The notes: generated by a model not told the origin, from the sequence alone. A stretch of 12,587 bases of DNA from Desulfobacterales bacterium (GCA_030668505.1 DAOUTV010000027.1:1-12587), one strand, 5' to 3'. Shown: positions 1-6,792, counted from the stretch's first letter. A program made the numbers and translations.

Positions 1-2
1 AG

Positions 3-167
3 GCGAGGGCCGATGATAAAGCGCAGCATACACGGGAGTATGTGAGCATTTTGAAGAGACCCTCAACACAGCCATCGGGCGATAGATGGGGTTTTGAAAT
101 GGCTTCTAATATCATTGCAACTATAAAGAACGCCTATTGGCGTCGGGATGGAGTGAGCATCTTTTAA
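3..167 (+). CDS. 3' end of an unidentified protein (partial)
   Basis: This reading frame is open from the window edge for 54 codons and ends in TAA at 165-167. The other two plus-strand frames close quickly. The peptide ends with the residues IKNAYWRRDGVSIF and has a mixed, protein-like composition. I do not recognise a family. It would be the C-terminus of a gene that starts outside the window. A ribosome-binding-site-like AGAGGA and a short ORF follow within 40 bases on the same strand. It could equally be a chance open frame, so confidence is low. Confidence 0.3.
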   Translation, partial: ARADDKAQHTREYVSILKRPSTQPSGDRWGFEMASNIIATIKNAYWRRDGVSIF

Positions 168-204
168 AAAAACAGCCAGAGGTTCAACCAAAAGAGGATA
201 CGAG

Positions 205-258
205 ATGAGCTTCAGCGAACAGCAGTTTCCCTGTGCGTTGTGTCCGGATAATTACTAA
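205..258 (+). CDS. possible 17-residue ORF with a CxxC motif
   Basis: ATG at 205 follows AAGAGGATACGAG, which contains a reasonable Shine-Dalgarno core, and the frame stops at TAA 256-258. The peptide is MSFSEQQFPCALCPDNY, with one CxxC pair. It resembles the beginning of a zinc-ribbon protein cut short, so it may be a remnant of a longer gene rather than a working peptide. The downstream sequence does not resume an obvious zinc ribbon in another frame. No function is assigned. Confidence 0.25.
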   Translation: MSFSEQQFPCALCPDNY

Positions 259-296
259 GCAATACTATTTTATATTATCAACTACCTGAGATATTG

Positions 297-854
297 TCAA
301 TTAATGTGGTTGAAACCAGGGGTTAAGCCGGCAAAGATGTCGGAGCTGGTTTTGTCAGGCATGACCAACCATATGCGCTTAAGGTTTACAGTCGAGATTC
401 GTCCCAGAACATTCCAAAGTAACACAATAAAGCGTTGTTTTTCCAATGAACCGTATAGAGTCCCCAAAAACGGGAGTGCGATCGAACTGAGCCCTCGACT
501 CTCTGCAAACTGAAAGATCCCGTCAAGAGCGCTTACTATCCATTCCTCCCTCCACGACGGTTCCTGGTTAAGATCGTGAACAATCGCAAGCAAGCGCATG
601 GGGTCTCCACCCCTCATAAGCACGCTGCCCGGCGTTGTTGGTTTTGTTTCAATTACCCGGGTCATGACACGGACCATAGATTCGCCAGGATCCCGCACCT
701 CCGGATTCGCACTCAAGACAAGAAAGGTGTCTTCCTCCGCAGCCACTGCATCTGCCTGGAAAGGCGGCCTATCTTTTGGTGCTGCAATTATACTAACAGA
801 TCCTATCGAGAACTCGCAAGGATAACCGCCCCGAATCAAACGTAATTTTGGCAA
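297..854 (-). CDS. macro-domain-like protein
   Basis: The roughly 185-residue product has a C-terminal half patterned like a macro (ADP-ribose/Appr-1''-p binding) domain. It shows a strand with AIVHDLNQ near residues 90-97, an amphipathic helix, the strand-loop SSIALPFLGTLYG near 122-134, another helix, then a final strand RIWLVMP. In macro domains these parts form the ligand cleft and the glycine loop. The N-terminal half is less recognisable. There is no signal peptide, so it should be cytoplasmic. The start is uncertain. The first conventional start in frame is TTG at 854, but a good GAGGAG lies at 883-888 and sits 7 nt from an in-frame ATA at 875, where an ATG would be expected. The gene diverges from the PAS gene. 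The fold call is pattern recognition, not a search. Confidence 0.6.
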   Translation of the reverse strand: MPKLRLIRGGYPCEFSIGSVSIIAAPKDRPPFQADAVAAEEDTFLVLSANPEVRDPGESMVRVMTRVIETKPTTPGSVLMRGGDPMRLLAIVHDLNQEPSWREEWIVSALDGIFQFAESRGLSSIALPFLGTLYGSLEKQRFIVLLWNVLGRISTVNLKRIWLVMPDKTSSDIFAGLTPGFNHIN

Positions 855-1191
855 CTTGTCTGTTTTGGCGTCTATTTCAAAACTCCTCGCTCAAGGTACC
901 TTCCGAACAGCAAGGCAAAAGTTTAAGTATTAGTTTAACTATTGATTATATATAACTGAAATCATAAATGATGTCAAACCAATGGCAAAATTATCGGAAA
1001 ATGATATTTTGCTGAAAGTCTCCGGCGGAGGTCGAGGAGTTTGCTTTGACAACCCAATGCCCCTGACATATAAGCATCTTATGCGACAAGAAAACAAGCT
1101 GTAATATATCCCGTATATAGGGACAAACCCCGTATGGAAATCATAAATCTCCAGGCATTGTATAAAGGAGACATGTGCAAGGAACATTCAA
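855..1191. other. divergent intergenic region
   Basis: This spacer separates the macro-domain gene (minus) from the PAS gene (plus). It is AT-rich at its left side and contains the strong promoter described at 1046-1074. A reverse-strand open frame across it has a low-complexity, frame-shadow composition and no ribosome binding site, so no gene is called. Just before the PAS start, a better-spaced AAAGGAG precedes an out-of-frame ATG at 1173. That opens a 16-residue ORF ending at 1223 and overlapping the PAS start, which may act as an upstream ORF. Confidence 0.5.
1046..1074 (+). promoter_or_regulatory. sigma70-type promoter for the PAS gene
   Basis: TTGACA at 1046-1051 and TATAAG at 1069-1074 are separated by exactly 17 bases, close to the housekeeping consensus. 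Transcription would begin near 1081, giving a leader of about 110 nt before the PAS start at 1192. This is consensus matching only. Confidence 0.6.
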
Positions 1192-1866
1192 ATGGCTCGC
1201 AAACCGGACTACAAAGAACTTGAACTAAAGATCAAGGAGTTGGAAAAACAAGCCGATGAGCGAAATCGGGTAGAGGGGGCGCTTAGGGAGAGCGAAGAGC
1301 GCTTAAAGACAGTATTAGATACTGTTCAGGCCGGCATCGTAGTCATCGATCCCAAAACACATATCATTGTTGGCGCAAATACTGCCGCGGGATAGATGTT
1401 CGGTGCTCCCAGGGAGCTAATGCTCCGCAACGTGTGTCACAAATACATCTGCACAGCAGAGAAAGGCCGTTGTCCGATCACAGATCTCGGGCAAAACTTC
1501 GACAACGCAGAAGTTGTGTTACTGACGGACGGCGGTAATAAGGTACCCATTCTCAAGACAGTGGTTTCTGTAACACTGGCGGGCCAAGGGCATCTGCTCG
1601 AAAGCTTTGTAGACATCACCGAGCGCAAGCAGGCTGAGAAGGAGCGCGAGAGATTGATTGGCGAACTTCAAGAAGCCTTGGCCAAGGTTAAGACATTGAG
1701 CGGCCTGCTTCCCATTTGTGCCTCATGCAAGAGAATAAGAAATGACCAGGGTTATTGGCAACAGATTGAAGCTTATATCCGGGATCACTCAGAGGCAGAG
1801 TTTAGCCACAGCGTTTGCCCTGAGTGTGCAAAGGAGCTCTACCCAGGAATCTATGGCAAAAAGTGA
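1192..1866 (+). pseudogene. PAS-domain signalling protein interrupted by an in-frame TAG
   Basis: Translation from ATG 1192 gives a coiled-coil lead of about 40 residues, then the start of a PAS domain (ERLKTVLDTVQAGIVVID). It meets TAG at 1393-1395 (codon 68) and continues in the same frame for 156 codons to TGA at 1866. The second part completes the PAS fold, including CHKYICTAEKGRCPITD and ending VDITERKQAEKE. It then carries a helix and a tail with two CxxC pairs (Cys176/179 and Cys209/212, counting the TAG as 68). That tail (LLPICASCKRIR ... CPECAKELYPG) is frequent at the ends of Desulfobacterota sensor and response-regulator proteins. There is no kinase domain, so it is probably a small sensor or adaptor. 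An ATG directly abuts the TAG, so reinitiation is conceivable. Alternatives are a recent nonsense mutation, amber suppression, or pyrrolysine insertion. Confidence 0.75.
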
Positions 1867-1872
1867 AATAGG

Positions 1873-1906
1873 CCGGAAGCGCCATTTTTCAGGGTCATGC
1901 TTCCGG
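1873..1906. terminator. hairpin between convergent PAS and korC genes
   Basis: CCGGAAGC at 1873-1880 and GCTTCCGG at 1899-1906 are a perfect 8-bp inverted repeat around an 18-nt loop. It lies at the meeting point of the PAS gene (stop 1866) and korC (stop 1895), and its right arm reaches into korC. It has no T-tract of the intrinsic-terminator type, so a bidirectional terminator role is only plausible. Confidence 0.3.
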
Positions 1907-2473
1907 TTGTGCGTTAGAAGATACGTGTTTCGAGTTATGGCTGTCTGCGAGTTGCATCCCGATTTCAAGTGCTCTCTTGTTTATTTCCAAAAAATCATCA
2001 GGGATTTTCGTTTCTAACACCCTCATGATCGATTCAGTACTGACCAAACCGGTCAACCCTATCATTGTTCCAAGCATACAGATGTTTAAGACAATAGGTT
2101 TTCCGATTTTTTCCATAATTGCTCTATACATACCCAATTCCACATGGCGGGCATCTATTTTCCATTCCTGTTTGACATAATGGCTATCGGTCAACAACAG
2201 GCCCCCGGGACGGATAATCCCAGAGTACTTATTGTAGGCCTCCTGGGTCAGACAAACCAAGATGTCGGGGTTAATGACTTTCGGATAGTGAATAGGTTCG
2301 TCCGATATAATAACATCCGCCCTCGTGGCGCCACCACGCGCCTCAGGCCCATAGGACTGTGTTTGAAGGGAGTTCAAACCCTCATATATCACCGCCGCCT
2401 CAGCCAAAATGATTGCAGCCGTAATAACGCCCTGCCCTCCTGAGCCGCTGAAAACAATTCGTTTAGTATTCAT
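1895..2473 (-). CDS. korC: 2-oxoacid:ferredoxin oxidoreductase, gamma subunit (KorC)
   Basis: The 192-residue product is the gamma subunit of a 2-oxoacid:ferredoxin oxidoreductase, most likely the 2-oxoglutarate enzyme. That enzyme makes succinyl-CoA or runs the reverse carboxylation, with ferredoxin as electron carrier. The family signature is clear: a glycine-rich GSGGQG at residues 10-15 after the first strand, and QSYGPEARGG at 39-48. The length is normal for a free-standing gamma subunit. ATG at 2473 follows GGAGGTGATC, an almost complete anti-16S match. The korB stop TGA is embedded in that site, so translation of the two is probably coupled. It is the last gene of korDABC. Substrate choice among 2-oxoglutarate, pyruvate and branched 2-oxoacids cannot be read with certainty; the four-gene order favours Kor. 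Confidence 0.9.
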   Translation of the reverse strand: MNTKRIVFSGSGGQGVITAAIILAEAAVIYEGLNSLQTQSYGPEARGGATRADVIISDEPIHYPKVINPDILVCLTQEAYNKYSGIIRPGGLLLTDSHYVKQEWKIDARHVELGMYRAIMEKIGKPIVLNICMLGTMIGLTGLVSTESIMRVLETKIPDDFLEINKRALEIGMQLADSHNSKHVSSNAQPEA

Positions 2474-2479
2474 AATTGA

Positions 2480-3301
2480 TCACCTCCGGACTACTTTACC
2501 TGTCTCTACCCTGTATTTTTCAATTAGCTCCAAATAAGACATTGAGTATTCCGGACGTTTCTCCTCCACGAAAATACCTCGTTCAATAAGATCGGGATTA
2601 TTGGCTTTTTTCTTGGATCCGATTGGAACGGTACCCTCCTTGAAGCCTTTCATCATATCAACTGCATTCCCAAGTTTGTTTTTCCTGCCATAGTAGGTCG
2701 GGCATTGGGACATCACTTCAACAATTGCAAAGCCTTTATGCTTAATTGCCTTCGAAATTATCTTGATCATTTCCTTGGCATGATAAGTTGTCGTTCTAGC
2801 CGCAAAGGTTGCGCCTGCACCCCTGACCAATTCCATAAGATCAGGAGCATGCTCAATTGTTCCGAAAGGGGCCGTGGTGGCTTTCTTGGCAAATGGTGTC
2901 ATAGGAGAATACTGTCCACCTGTCATACCGTATATGCTGTTATTCATGATGATGGCAGTCAGATCCAGGTTGCGGCGTGCGGCATGGATGAGATGGTTAC
3001 CCCCGATTGCCAGTGCGTCGCCGTCGCCCATAGGCACAATGACCGTCAGTTCGGGACGACTCATCTTCACTCCCGTGGCAAAAGCAAGTGCTCTTCCGTG
3101 AAGCGTATGAAGGGTGTGAAAATCAAGATATCCCGGCATACGCGAAGAGCATCCAATCCCGGAAACGACCACAACTTCATCTTTTTTCAACGCATTCAGC
3201 TCAATTGCTCGTATCATGTTTGCCATGACAATACCGTGGCCGCAACCGGGGCACCAAATTTGCGGAAAGAAACGTTCACGCAGATAATCTTTGACTGCCA
3301 T
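2480..3301 (-). CDS. korB: 2-oxoacid:ferredoxin oxidoreductase, beta subunit, TPP-binding (KorB)
   Basis: This is the 273-residue catalytic beta subunit, which binds thiamine pyrophosphate and a [4Fe-4S] cluster. WCPGCGHG at 16-23 supplies the first two cluster cysteines (17, 20), and Cys51 in GIGCSSR is another family ligand. The TPP/Mg motif begins with GDGDALAIGGNH at 92-103 and ends with MNN at 119-121, the usual spacing. YGMTGGQYSP follows, as in typical Kor/Por beta chains. ATG 3301 lies one base after the korA stop (TAA 3303-3305), with GGAG inside the last korA codons acting as its binding site. The N-terminus is intact and no motif is missing. It works in the cytoplasm together with KorA, KorC and the ferredoxin-like KorD. 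Confidence 0.93.
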   Translation of the reverse strand: MAVKDYLRERFFPQIWCPGCGHGIVMANMIRAIELNALKKDEVVVVSGIGCSSRMPGYLDFHTLHTLHGRALAFATGVKMSRPELTVIVPMGDGDALAIGGNHLIHAARRNLDLTAIIMNNSIYGMTGGQYSPMTPFAKKATTAPFGTIEHAPDLMELVRGAGATFAARTTTYHAKEMIKIISKAIKHKGFAIVEVMSQCPTYYGRKNKLGNAVDMMKGFKEGTVPIGSKKKANNPDLIERGIFVEEKRPEYSMSYLELIEKYRVETGKVVRR

Positions 3302-3302
3302 C

Positions 3303-4451
3303 TTAGACTCCTTTCCCCTGTATCATGTTCAGTTGTTGCAAGATTTCAGTAGGGGAGATAAGAACGCCGTCAAAACGATTAGCCAGAAAAACCTGTTCGG
3401 GTTCGGACACAACTTTTTTCACTTCCTGGCAAATCTGGCCCATATTCATCTCAACAACCAAGACATGGCTCCGCCCTACGCACTTTTTCCGCACAGTTTT
3501 ACCGGGAAAGGGCCACAGGCTCTGAAGCTCAAGCAGTCCCACCTTGACCCCTCGCTTGCGACGGTCTTCCACCATTTGAAGTGCGCTCCTTGCGGAACTC
3601 CCGTAGGAGATCAAGAGGACTTCCGCATCCTCGGTATAATGCTCCTTGTAACGAGCGATAAAATCCGCCCGATGCTCCAACTTGTCCACTAAATGGTGTA
3701 TCAGGTCATATGCGACTTTCGGGTCGCTGGATGGAAATCCCCACATGTCATGGACCAGCCCGGTCACATTGTAACGATGCTTTCCACCGAAGTCGCTCAT
3801 GGGAAGTCTACCGTCTTCGCGCATGAGATAGGGATGGTAATTGGTGCCTTCCGGCACTGATGTGCGAAGACGTTCAACAACTTCAATATCGCCGGGTTGA
3901 GGTATCACCACTTTTTCACGCATGTGTGCCACAACCTCGTCAAATAAGAGAATAACAGGTGTCCTAAATGTTTCAGCCAAGTTAAACGCATCCACTGTCA
4001 CATAAAACGCGTCTTGCAGATTGGATGCGGTAAGCGCTATGATGGAGTGATCACCATGGGTGCCCCATCTCGCCTGCATGACGTCTCCCTGGGCGACTGA
4101 GGTTGGTAAGCCTGTACCGGGGCCTCCTCTCTGTACGTTGACCACCACCGAAGGTACCTCGGTCATGATTGCATATCCGATGGCTTCCTGCATCAGGGAA
4201 AAACCGGGACCACTGGTTGCGGTCATTACCTTAAAGCCGGTCAAAGATGCGCCGATTATTGCACACATTGACGCGATTTCGTCTTCCATTTGGACGAATT
4301 TTCCACCAATCATGGGAAGTCTTTCAGATAAAATTTCAGCAATTTCCGTAGACGGCGTGATAGGGTAACCCGCATAAAAATGGAGCCCGGCATAAAGCGC
4401 CCCTTCCACGATGGCTTCGTTTCCTTGCATGAATCGCACATTTCCCCGCAT
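3303..4451 (-). CDS. korA: 2-oxoacid:ferredoxin oxidoreductase, alpha subunit (KorA)
   Basis: The 382-residue alpha subunit carries the pyrimidine-binding half of the TPP site and the transketolase-C-like domain. YPITPSTE at 29-36, QMEDE at 54-58 and TSGPGFSLM from 79 are the diagnostic motifs. The later part (LLISYGSSARSA, then LLELQSLWPFPG) is the C-terminal domain. An upstream in-frame ATG at 4493 would add 14 residues (beginning MPRYSYGIG) and overlap korD. I chose ATG 4451 because GAGGAG sits just before it, the family homology begins with RFMQGNEA, and the gap to korD is then only 11 bases. The enzyme links the oxidative or reductive TCA cycle to ferredoxin. It could alternatively be called a generic 2-oxoacid oxidoreductase. 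Confidence 0.92.
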   Translation of the reverse strand: MRGNVRFMQGNEAIVEGALYAGLHFYAGYPITPSTEIAEILSERLPMIGGKFVQMEDEIASMCAIIGASLTGFKVMTATSGPGFSLMQEAIGYAIMTEVPSVVVNVQRGGPGTGLPTSVAQGDVMQARWGTHGDHSIIALTASNLQDAFYVTVDAFNLAETFRTPVILLFDEVVAHMREKVVIPQPGDIEVVERLRTSVPEGTNYHPYLMREDGRLPMSDFGGKHRYNVTGLVHDMWGFPSSDPKVAYDLIHHLVDKLEHRADFIARYKEHYTEDAEVLLISYGSSARSALQMVEDRRKRGVKVGLLELQSLWPFPGKTVRKKCVGRSHVLVVEMNMGQICQEVKKVVSEPEQVFLANRFDGVLISPTEILQQLNMIQGKGV

Positions 4452-4462
4452 TGATTTCTCCT

Positions 4463-4654
4463 CTACACCAATTCCATAGCTATATCTGGGCATCTCAACT
4501 CACAAAGCCCGCAATTCTTACACTTCTCAGGATGGGCCCAGCAAGCCTTTCCCTCTTTGTCCAAAACAAGAACACCTTTTGGACAGAAAGCGACACAAAT
4601 GCCACAACCTTTGCACCACTCTCTATTGATTGTCAGTTTTTTCTTTTTTTTCAT
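4463..4654 (-). CDS. korD: 2x[4Fe-4S] ferredoxin-type subunit (KorD)
   Basis: This small subunit of 63 residues starts with a lysine-rich MKKKKK. It carries two classical cluster motifs: CKGCGICVAFCP (Cys14, 17, 20, 24) and CKNCGLCELRCP (Cys45, 48, 51, 55). These make it an 8Fe-8S ferredoxin-like protein, known as the delta subunit of Kor/Vor enzymes, which passes electrons from the TPP subunit to external ferredoxin. AGGGAG lies about ten bases before ATG 4654. It is the first gene of the operon and is followed by korA after 11 bases. An out-of-frame ATG at 4690 opens a 21-codon ORF overlapping its start, which could be an upstream ORF or chance. Confidence 0.92.
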   Translation of the reverse strand: MKKKKKLTINREWCKGCGICVAFCPKGVLVLDKEGKACWAHPEKCKNCGLCELRCPDIAMELV

Positions 4655-4717
4655 AGAGCGACTCCCTGCCCTTCGCAGCCAATTTCATAGAATGGATGTC
4701 CCTATTAGTGAAGCCTC

Positions 4718-4867
4718 CCTGTGCTCCCGCACAGGTGTCTTAGGACGGCGGAACTCGCCGAAGCAATAACCCGCCTTCACCGAGGCTATGGCGGGTCACC
4801 ACGCCATTTCAGCCGTCGCAGCCAGTGCTTTGGCGAAGTCGGCTCATCCCCGTGCTTCCGCACGGGG
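4718..4867. repeat. cluster of palindromic repeats
   Basis: There are two tight hairpins. CCTGTGC/GCACAGG (4718-4724 and 4729-4735) has a 4-nt loop TCCC. CCCCGTGC/GCACGGGG (4848-4855 and 4860-4867) has a 4-nt loop TTCC. They bracket smaller stems such as GGCGGAACTCGCC. Between them, 4807-4843 carries the block TTCAGCCGTCG(C)AGCCA ... GGCGAAGTCGGC, which is repeated at 10103-10145. This looks like a mobile or REP-like intergenic repeat family rather than a gene. Exact outer boundaries are not clear. Confidence 0.55.
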
Positions 4868-5127
4868 CATTCTGGCGAAGGTGAGTAAATTTCTCTATAA
4901 TGCATAATGTATACCCAATAACAAGTTCTTCTTGGTTTTTTTCTGCTTTTGCTAAGTTGTTTATGCAATATTAGCGTAGACTTAACAATTTCCTACTACT
5001 GCTTAGCATATGGGTCAAGAAGAGTTTTGATCACCTCTTTACCCCCCTCAGCTTTTTCAACACACCTATACGGGCTTCCTTTTCGTTTGCTCTAAAACGT
5101 TTTTTGATAAATTTAAGGAAGGAATTT

Positions 5128-5211
5128 ATGTTTGGGCAATGCCCTGTATATTATTGGCTGTCCTTGAAAAACAGAAAAAGATATCGAATGGGATACTCTA
5201 TGTTGTATTAA
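5128..5211 (+). CDS. possible 27-residue small ORF
   Basis: ATG 5128 is preceded by AAGGAAGGA at an ideal distance, and the frame closes at TAA 5209-5211. The peptide begins MFGQCPVYYWLSLKNRKRY and is basic and aromatic. No family is recognised and there is no supporting neighbour. The good ribosome binding site is the only evidence, and such sites occur by chance in AT-rich spacers. Confidence 0.2.
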   Translation: MFGQCPVYYWLSLKNRKRYRMGYSMLY

Positions 5212-5236
5212 TTTACAAAAAAACCACAATATATGG

Positions 5237-5265
5237 TTGACAACTCTATCTCGATGTGTTAGAAA
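5237..5265 (+). promoter_or_regulatory. sigma70-type promoter for hypA
   Basis: A perfect TTGACA (5237-5242) is followed after 17 bases by TAGAAA (5260-5265), a four-of-six match to the -10 consensus. The leader to the hypA start at 5350 would be about 80 nt. No operator-like palindrome is evident beside it. Confidence 0.45.
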
Positions 5266-5349
5266 AAGGGAATACAGGTGGTAAATTAGGTCGATTTGAC
5301 CGGTTACAACAGGAAAGCACGATATACTTGGAGGAGGGGTACCCGACTA

Positions 5350-5700
5350 ATGAATGAACTTCCCATAGCTCATGGTTTGCTTAAAGACCTACAGCAGGAA
5401 AGTAAGAAGCATGGGGTTTCCCAAGTCAGCCGAGTGCATATCAGAATAGGAAGCCTCCGCGATATTGTCCCTGAAGATCTAACATTTGCCTTTGAAACAG
5501 CCGCAGAGGGTACGGTGGCCGAAGGGGCTGAACTGAACATAGGGGTCGTGCCTGCAAGGGGACGATGTGACAATTGTAACATAAATTTTGATGTGGACGC
5601 CGACACCCCCATGTTTCTCTGTCCTAAATGTGGCGCCATCGCCAAAGAACTCGTCTCTGGAAAAGAGCTTGAAATTGCCCTGTTTAGAGGGCAGATCTGA
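5350..5700 (+). CDS. hypA: HypA-type nickel/zinc metallochaperone with Asn2
   Basis: The 116-residue product has the size and layout of HypA/HybF, the chaperone that brings nickel to [NiFe]-hydrogenase precursors with HypB. RVHIRIGSLRDIVPEDLTFAF at 28-48 is the conserved core. A zinc site is formed by two CxxC pairs, Cys73/76 and Cys91/94. I chose ATG 5350 because GGAGGAGGGG precedes it and the family begins there with MHEL; the 18 upstream in-frame codons are unlike HypA. Here the sequence is MNELPIAHG: the nickel-ligating His2 of the MHE motif is Asn, although His8 is nearby. The protein may therefore use another ligand set, be weaker in nickel binding, or serve another client. No hydrogenase, hypB or other hyp gene is in the window. 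Confidence 0.85.
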   Translation: MNELPIAHGLLKDLQQESKKHGVSQVSRVHIRIGSLRDIVPEDLTFAFETAAEGTVAEGAELNIGVVPARGRCDNCNINFDVDADTPMFLCPKCGAIAKELVSGKELEIALFRGQI

Positions 5701-5791
5701 GAGCACGCTTTGACGAATTCCGGCTGTCAACGCCTCTGATCTTGGTTAACTGAAACGGCTTTTCTCAGGGAATTTCCTTTTCAATCATGTG

Positions 5792-5933
5792 GAGACCTTT
5801 GAAAAACTAGACATTTTTTTGTCAGGCAAGGAAGGCAAAAAATTTAACCGGAGGAATACATTATGTATTTCGAGGATTAAGATTCGAAGCCTGACGCCGC
5901 ATCACGAAAAAATGACAGTTTTGCAAAGGTCTC
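5792..5933. mobile_element. 142-bp MITE-like palindromic element
   Basis: The ends are 17-bp inverted repeats with one mismatch: GAGACCTTTGAAAAACT at 5792-5808 and the complement of GAGACCTTTGCAAAACT at 5917-5933. Directly outside both ends stands ATGTG (5787-5791 and 5934-5938), a 5-bp target-site duplication. Inside, GTCAGGC pairs with GCCTGAC and ATACATTATGTAT forms the central palindrome, so the whole element can fold into one long cruciform. It codes for nothing. This fits a non-autonomous miniature element moved by a transposase elsewhere in the genome. It sits between the convergent hypA and the phosphodiesterase gene, where it could also stop transcription. Confidence 0.75.
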
Positions 5934-5955
5934 ATGTGGTCTTTGGTCAAGCGTA

Positions 5956-6630
5956 TTATCTGAGGTACTCAATCAGTATTCGAGGATCATTGCTTCCGAT
6001 TCCATCTACGCGCATATCGACGAAAGGCTTCAGGTGATCTCTGTCATCAATATTCCATATGAAAACCTTCAAGCCTTCCTTATGAGCTGTTTCGACAAAT
6101 TTCTTATCTAAAAAGTTGTATCTCATCACCAATGCATCTGCAGATGCATTGGTAGCTACGCTGGCGTCTACAGGACATCCCACTAGGAGTACGCCCGTTT
6201 TGATGCGGCTGTCCATCTCTTTTACGGTTCTAACGAGCCTGTGCCAGAAAGAGATCACGTAGACGTTGTCGTAAAGGTTGTTTCTCTTTACCAGCTCCAC
6301 AACCCCCTTCTCAGTCCCTTCTTCCTTCAACTCAATGACCAGCCTTACCTTGTTTCCAATCAAGTCGACGACCTCTTGAAGGGTGGGTATCGTCTCACCT
6401 TTGCCGGCATCAAGTTTCTTTATTTCCTTAAGCGCAAAACCGGCGACCGGCCCCGTTCCATTGGTGGTCCGGTCCACGGTTGAATCATGTATGACGACTA
6501 TCTCTTTGTCTTTGCTCAGGCGGACATCAATCTCCACAGCGTCAACCCCAACCTCCATGGCTCGCGAAATTGAAAGGAGGGTATTCTCAGGCTCCAAAGC
6601 TGCGGCCCCTCGATGTCCCATAATCATCAT
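5956..6630 (-). CDS. ugpQ: glycerophosphodiester phosphodiesterase
   Basis: The 224-residue enzyme hydrolyses glycerophosphodiesters such as glycerophosphocholine to glycerol-3-phosphate and an alcohol. The GDPD TIM-barrel motifs are all present: GHRG at 5-8 with catalytic His6 and Arg7, PENT at 14-17, the metal-binding VEIDVRLSKD with Glu33 and Asp35, and catalytic HDSTVDRTT beginning with His48. Later motifs include VIELKEEG and the C-terminal VDGIGSNDP. No signal peptide is visible, so it is a cytoplasmic UgpQ-type protein. GAGGGG lies 12 bases before the first of two adjacent ATG codons; use of the second would remove one residue. It is convergent with hypA across the MITE-like element. 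No glycerophosphodiester transporter gene is adjacent. Confidence 0.9.
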   Translation of the reverse strand: MMIMGHRGAAALEPENTLLSISRAMEVGVDAVEIDVRLSKDKEIVVIHDSTVDRTTNGTGPVAGFALKEIKKLDAGKGETIPTLQEVVDLIGNKVRLVIELKEEGTEKGVVELVKRNNLYDNVYVISFWHRLVRTVKEMDSRIKTGVLLVGCPVDASVATNASADALVMRYNFLDKKFVETAHKEGLKVFIWNIDDRDHLKPFVDMRVDGIGSNDPRILIEYLR

Positions 6631-6654
6631 TCTTTTTTTACGCCCCTCTTATTT

Positions 6655-6787
6655 GATGAAATCGTAAAAAGTCGAAAAACACCTCTTTCTGTCATTCCGG
6701 CGAAAGCCGGAATCCAGTTTATTCAGGTAGCTACAAAGGCTCTGGACTCCGGTTTTCACCGGAGTGACGACTTTTTACGAAGCCATC
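6655..6787. repeat. palindromic element with GTCATTCCGG core
   Basis: The outer ends form an inverted repeat: GATG(AAAT)CGTAAAAAGTCG at 6655-6674 and the complement of GATG(GCTT)CGTAAAAAGTCG at 6768-6787. The 13 inner bases are a perfect match. Inside lie GTCATTCCGGCGAAAGCCGG (6691-6710) and CTCCGGTTTTCACCGGAGTGAC (shown here as 6747-6768), two hairpins in opposite orientation. Sequences of this type are, to my knowledge, scattered in many proteobacterial intergenic regions. It lies upstream of the phosphodiesterase gene. Confidence 0.6.
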
Positions 6788-6792
6788 TAATG

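Larger units (their letters stand above)
4655..5349. other. long hairpin-rich spacer between korD and hypA
   Basis: No convincing gene lies here. Its left third (4711-4885) is packed with short palindromes and a block shared with the element at 9945-10185. Its right two thirds are AT-rich, with a possible 27-residue ORF at 5128-5211 and a promoter-like pair at 5237-5265. The kor operon leader must also lie at the left side, but I see no clear -35/-10 for it. A minus-strand frame at 4786-4968 runs through the palindromes and is probably spurious. Confidence 0.6.

Noticed and set aside
939..1187. 82-residue minus-strand open frame in the PAS/macro spacer
   Set aside because: Composition is that of an AT-rich shadow, it covers the plus-strand promoter, and no binding site precedes it.
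1742..2017. 91-residue plus-strand open frame across the PAS/korC junction
   Set aside because: It is out of frame with both real genes and explained by overlap with their coding sequence.
4452..4493. 14-codon N-terminal extension of KorA
   Set aside because: It would overlap korD by 31 bases and lacks a binding site, while GAGGAG precedes ATG 4451.
4786..4968. 60-residue minus-strand open frame, with a faint YWVYI like the start of GIY-YIG nucleases
   Set aside because: The match is five residues only, the rest translates hairpin repeats, and there is no ribosome binding site.
5296..5349. 18-codon N-terminal extension of HypA
   Set aside because: HypA homology begins at MNEL, the strong binding site lies within the extension, and the extra residues are not HypA-like.
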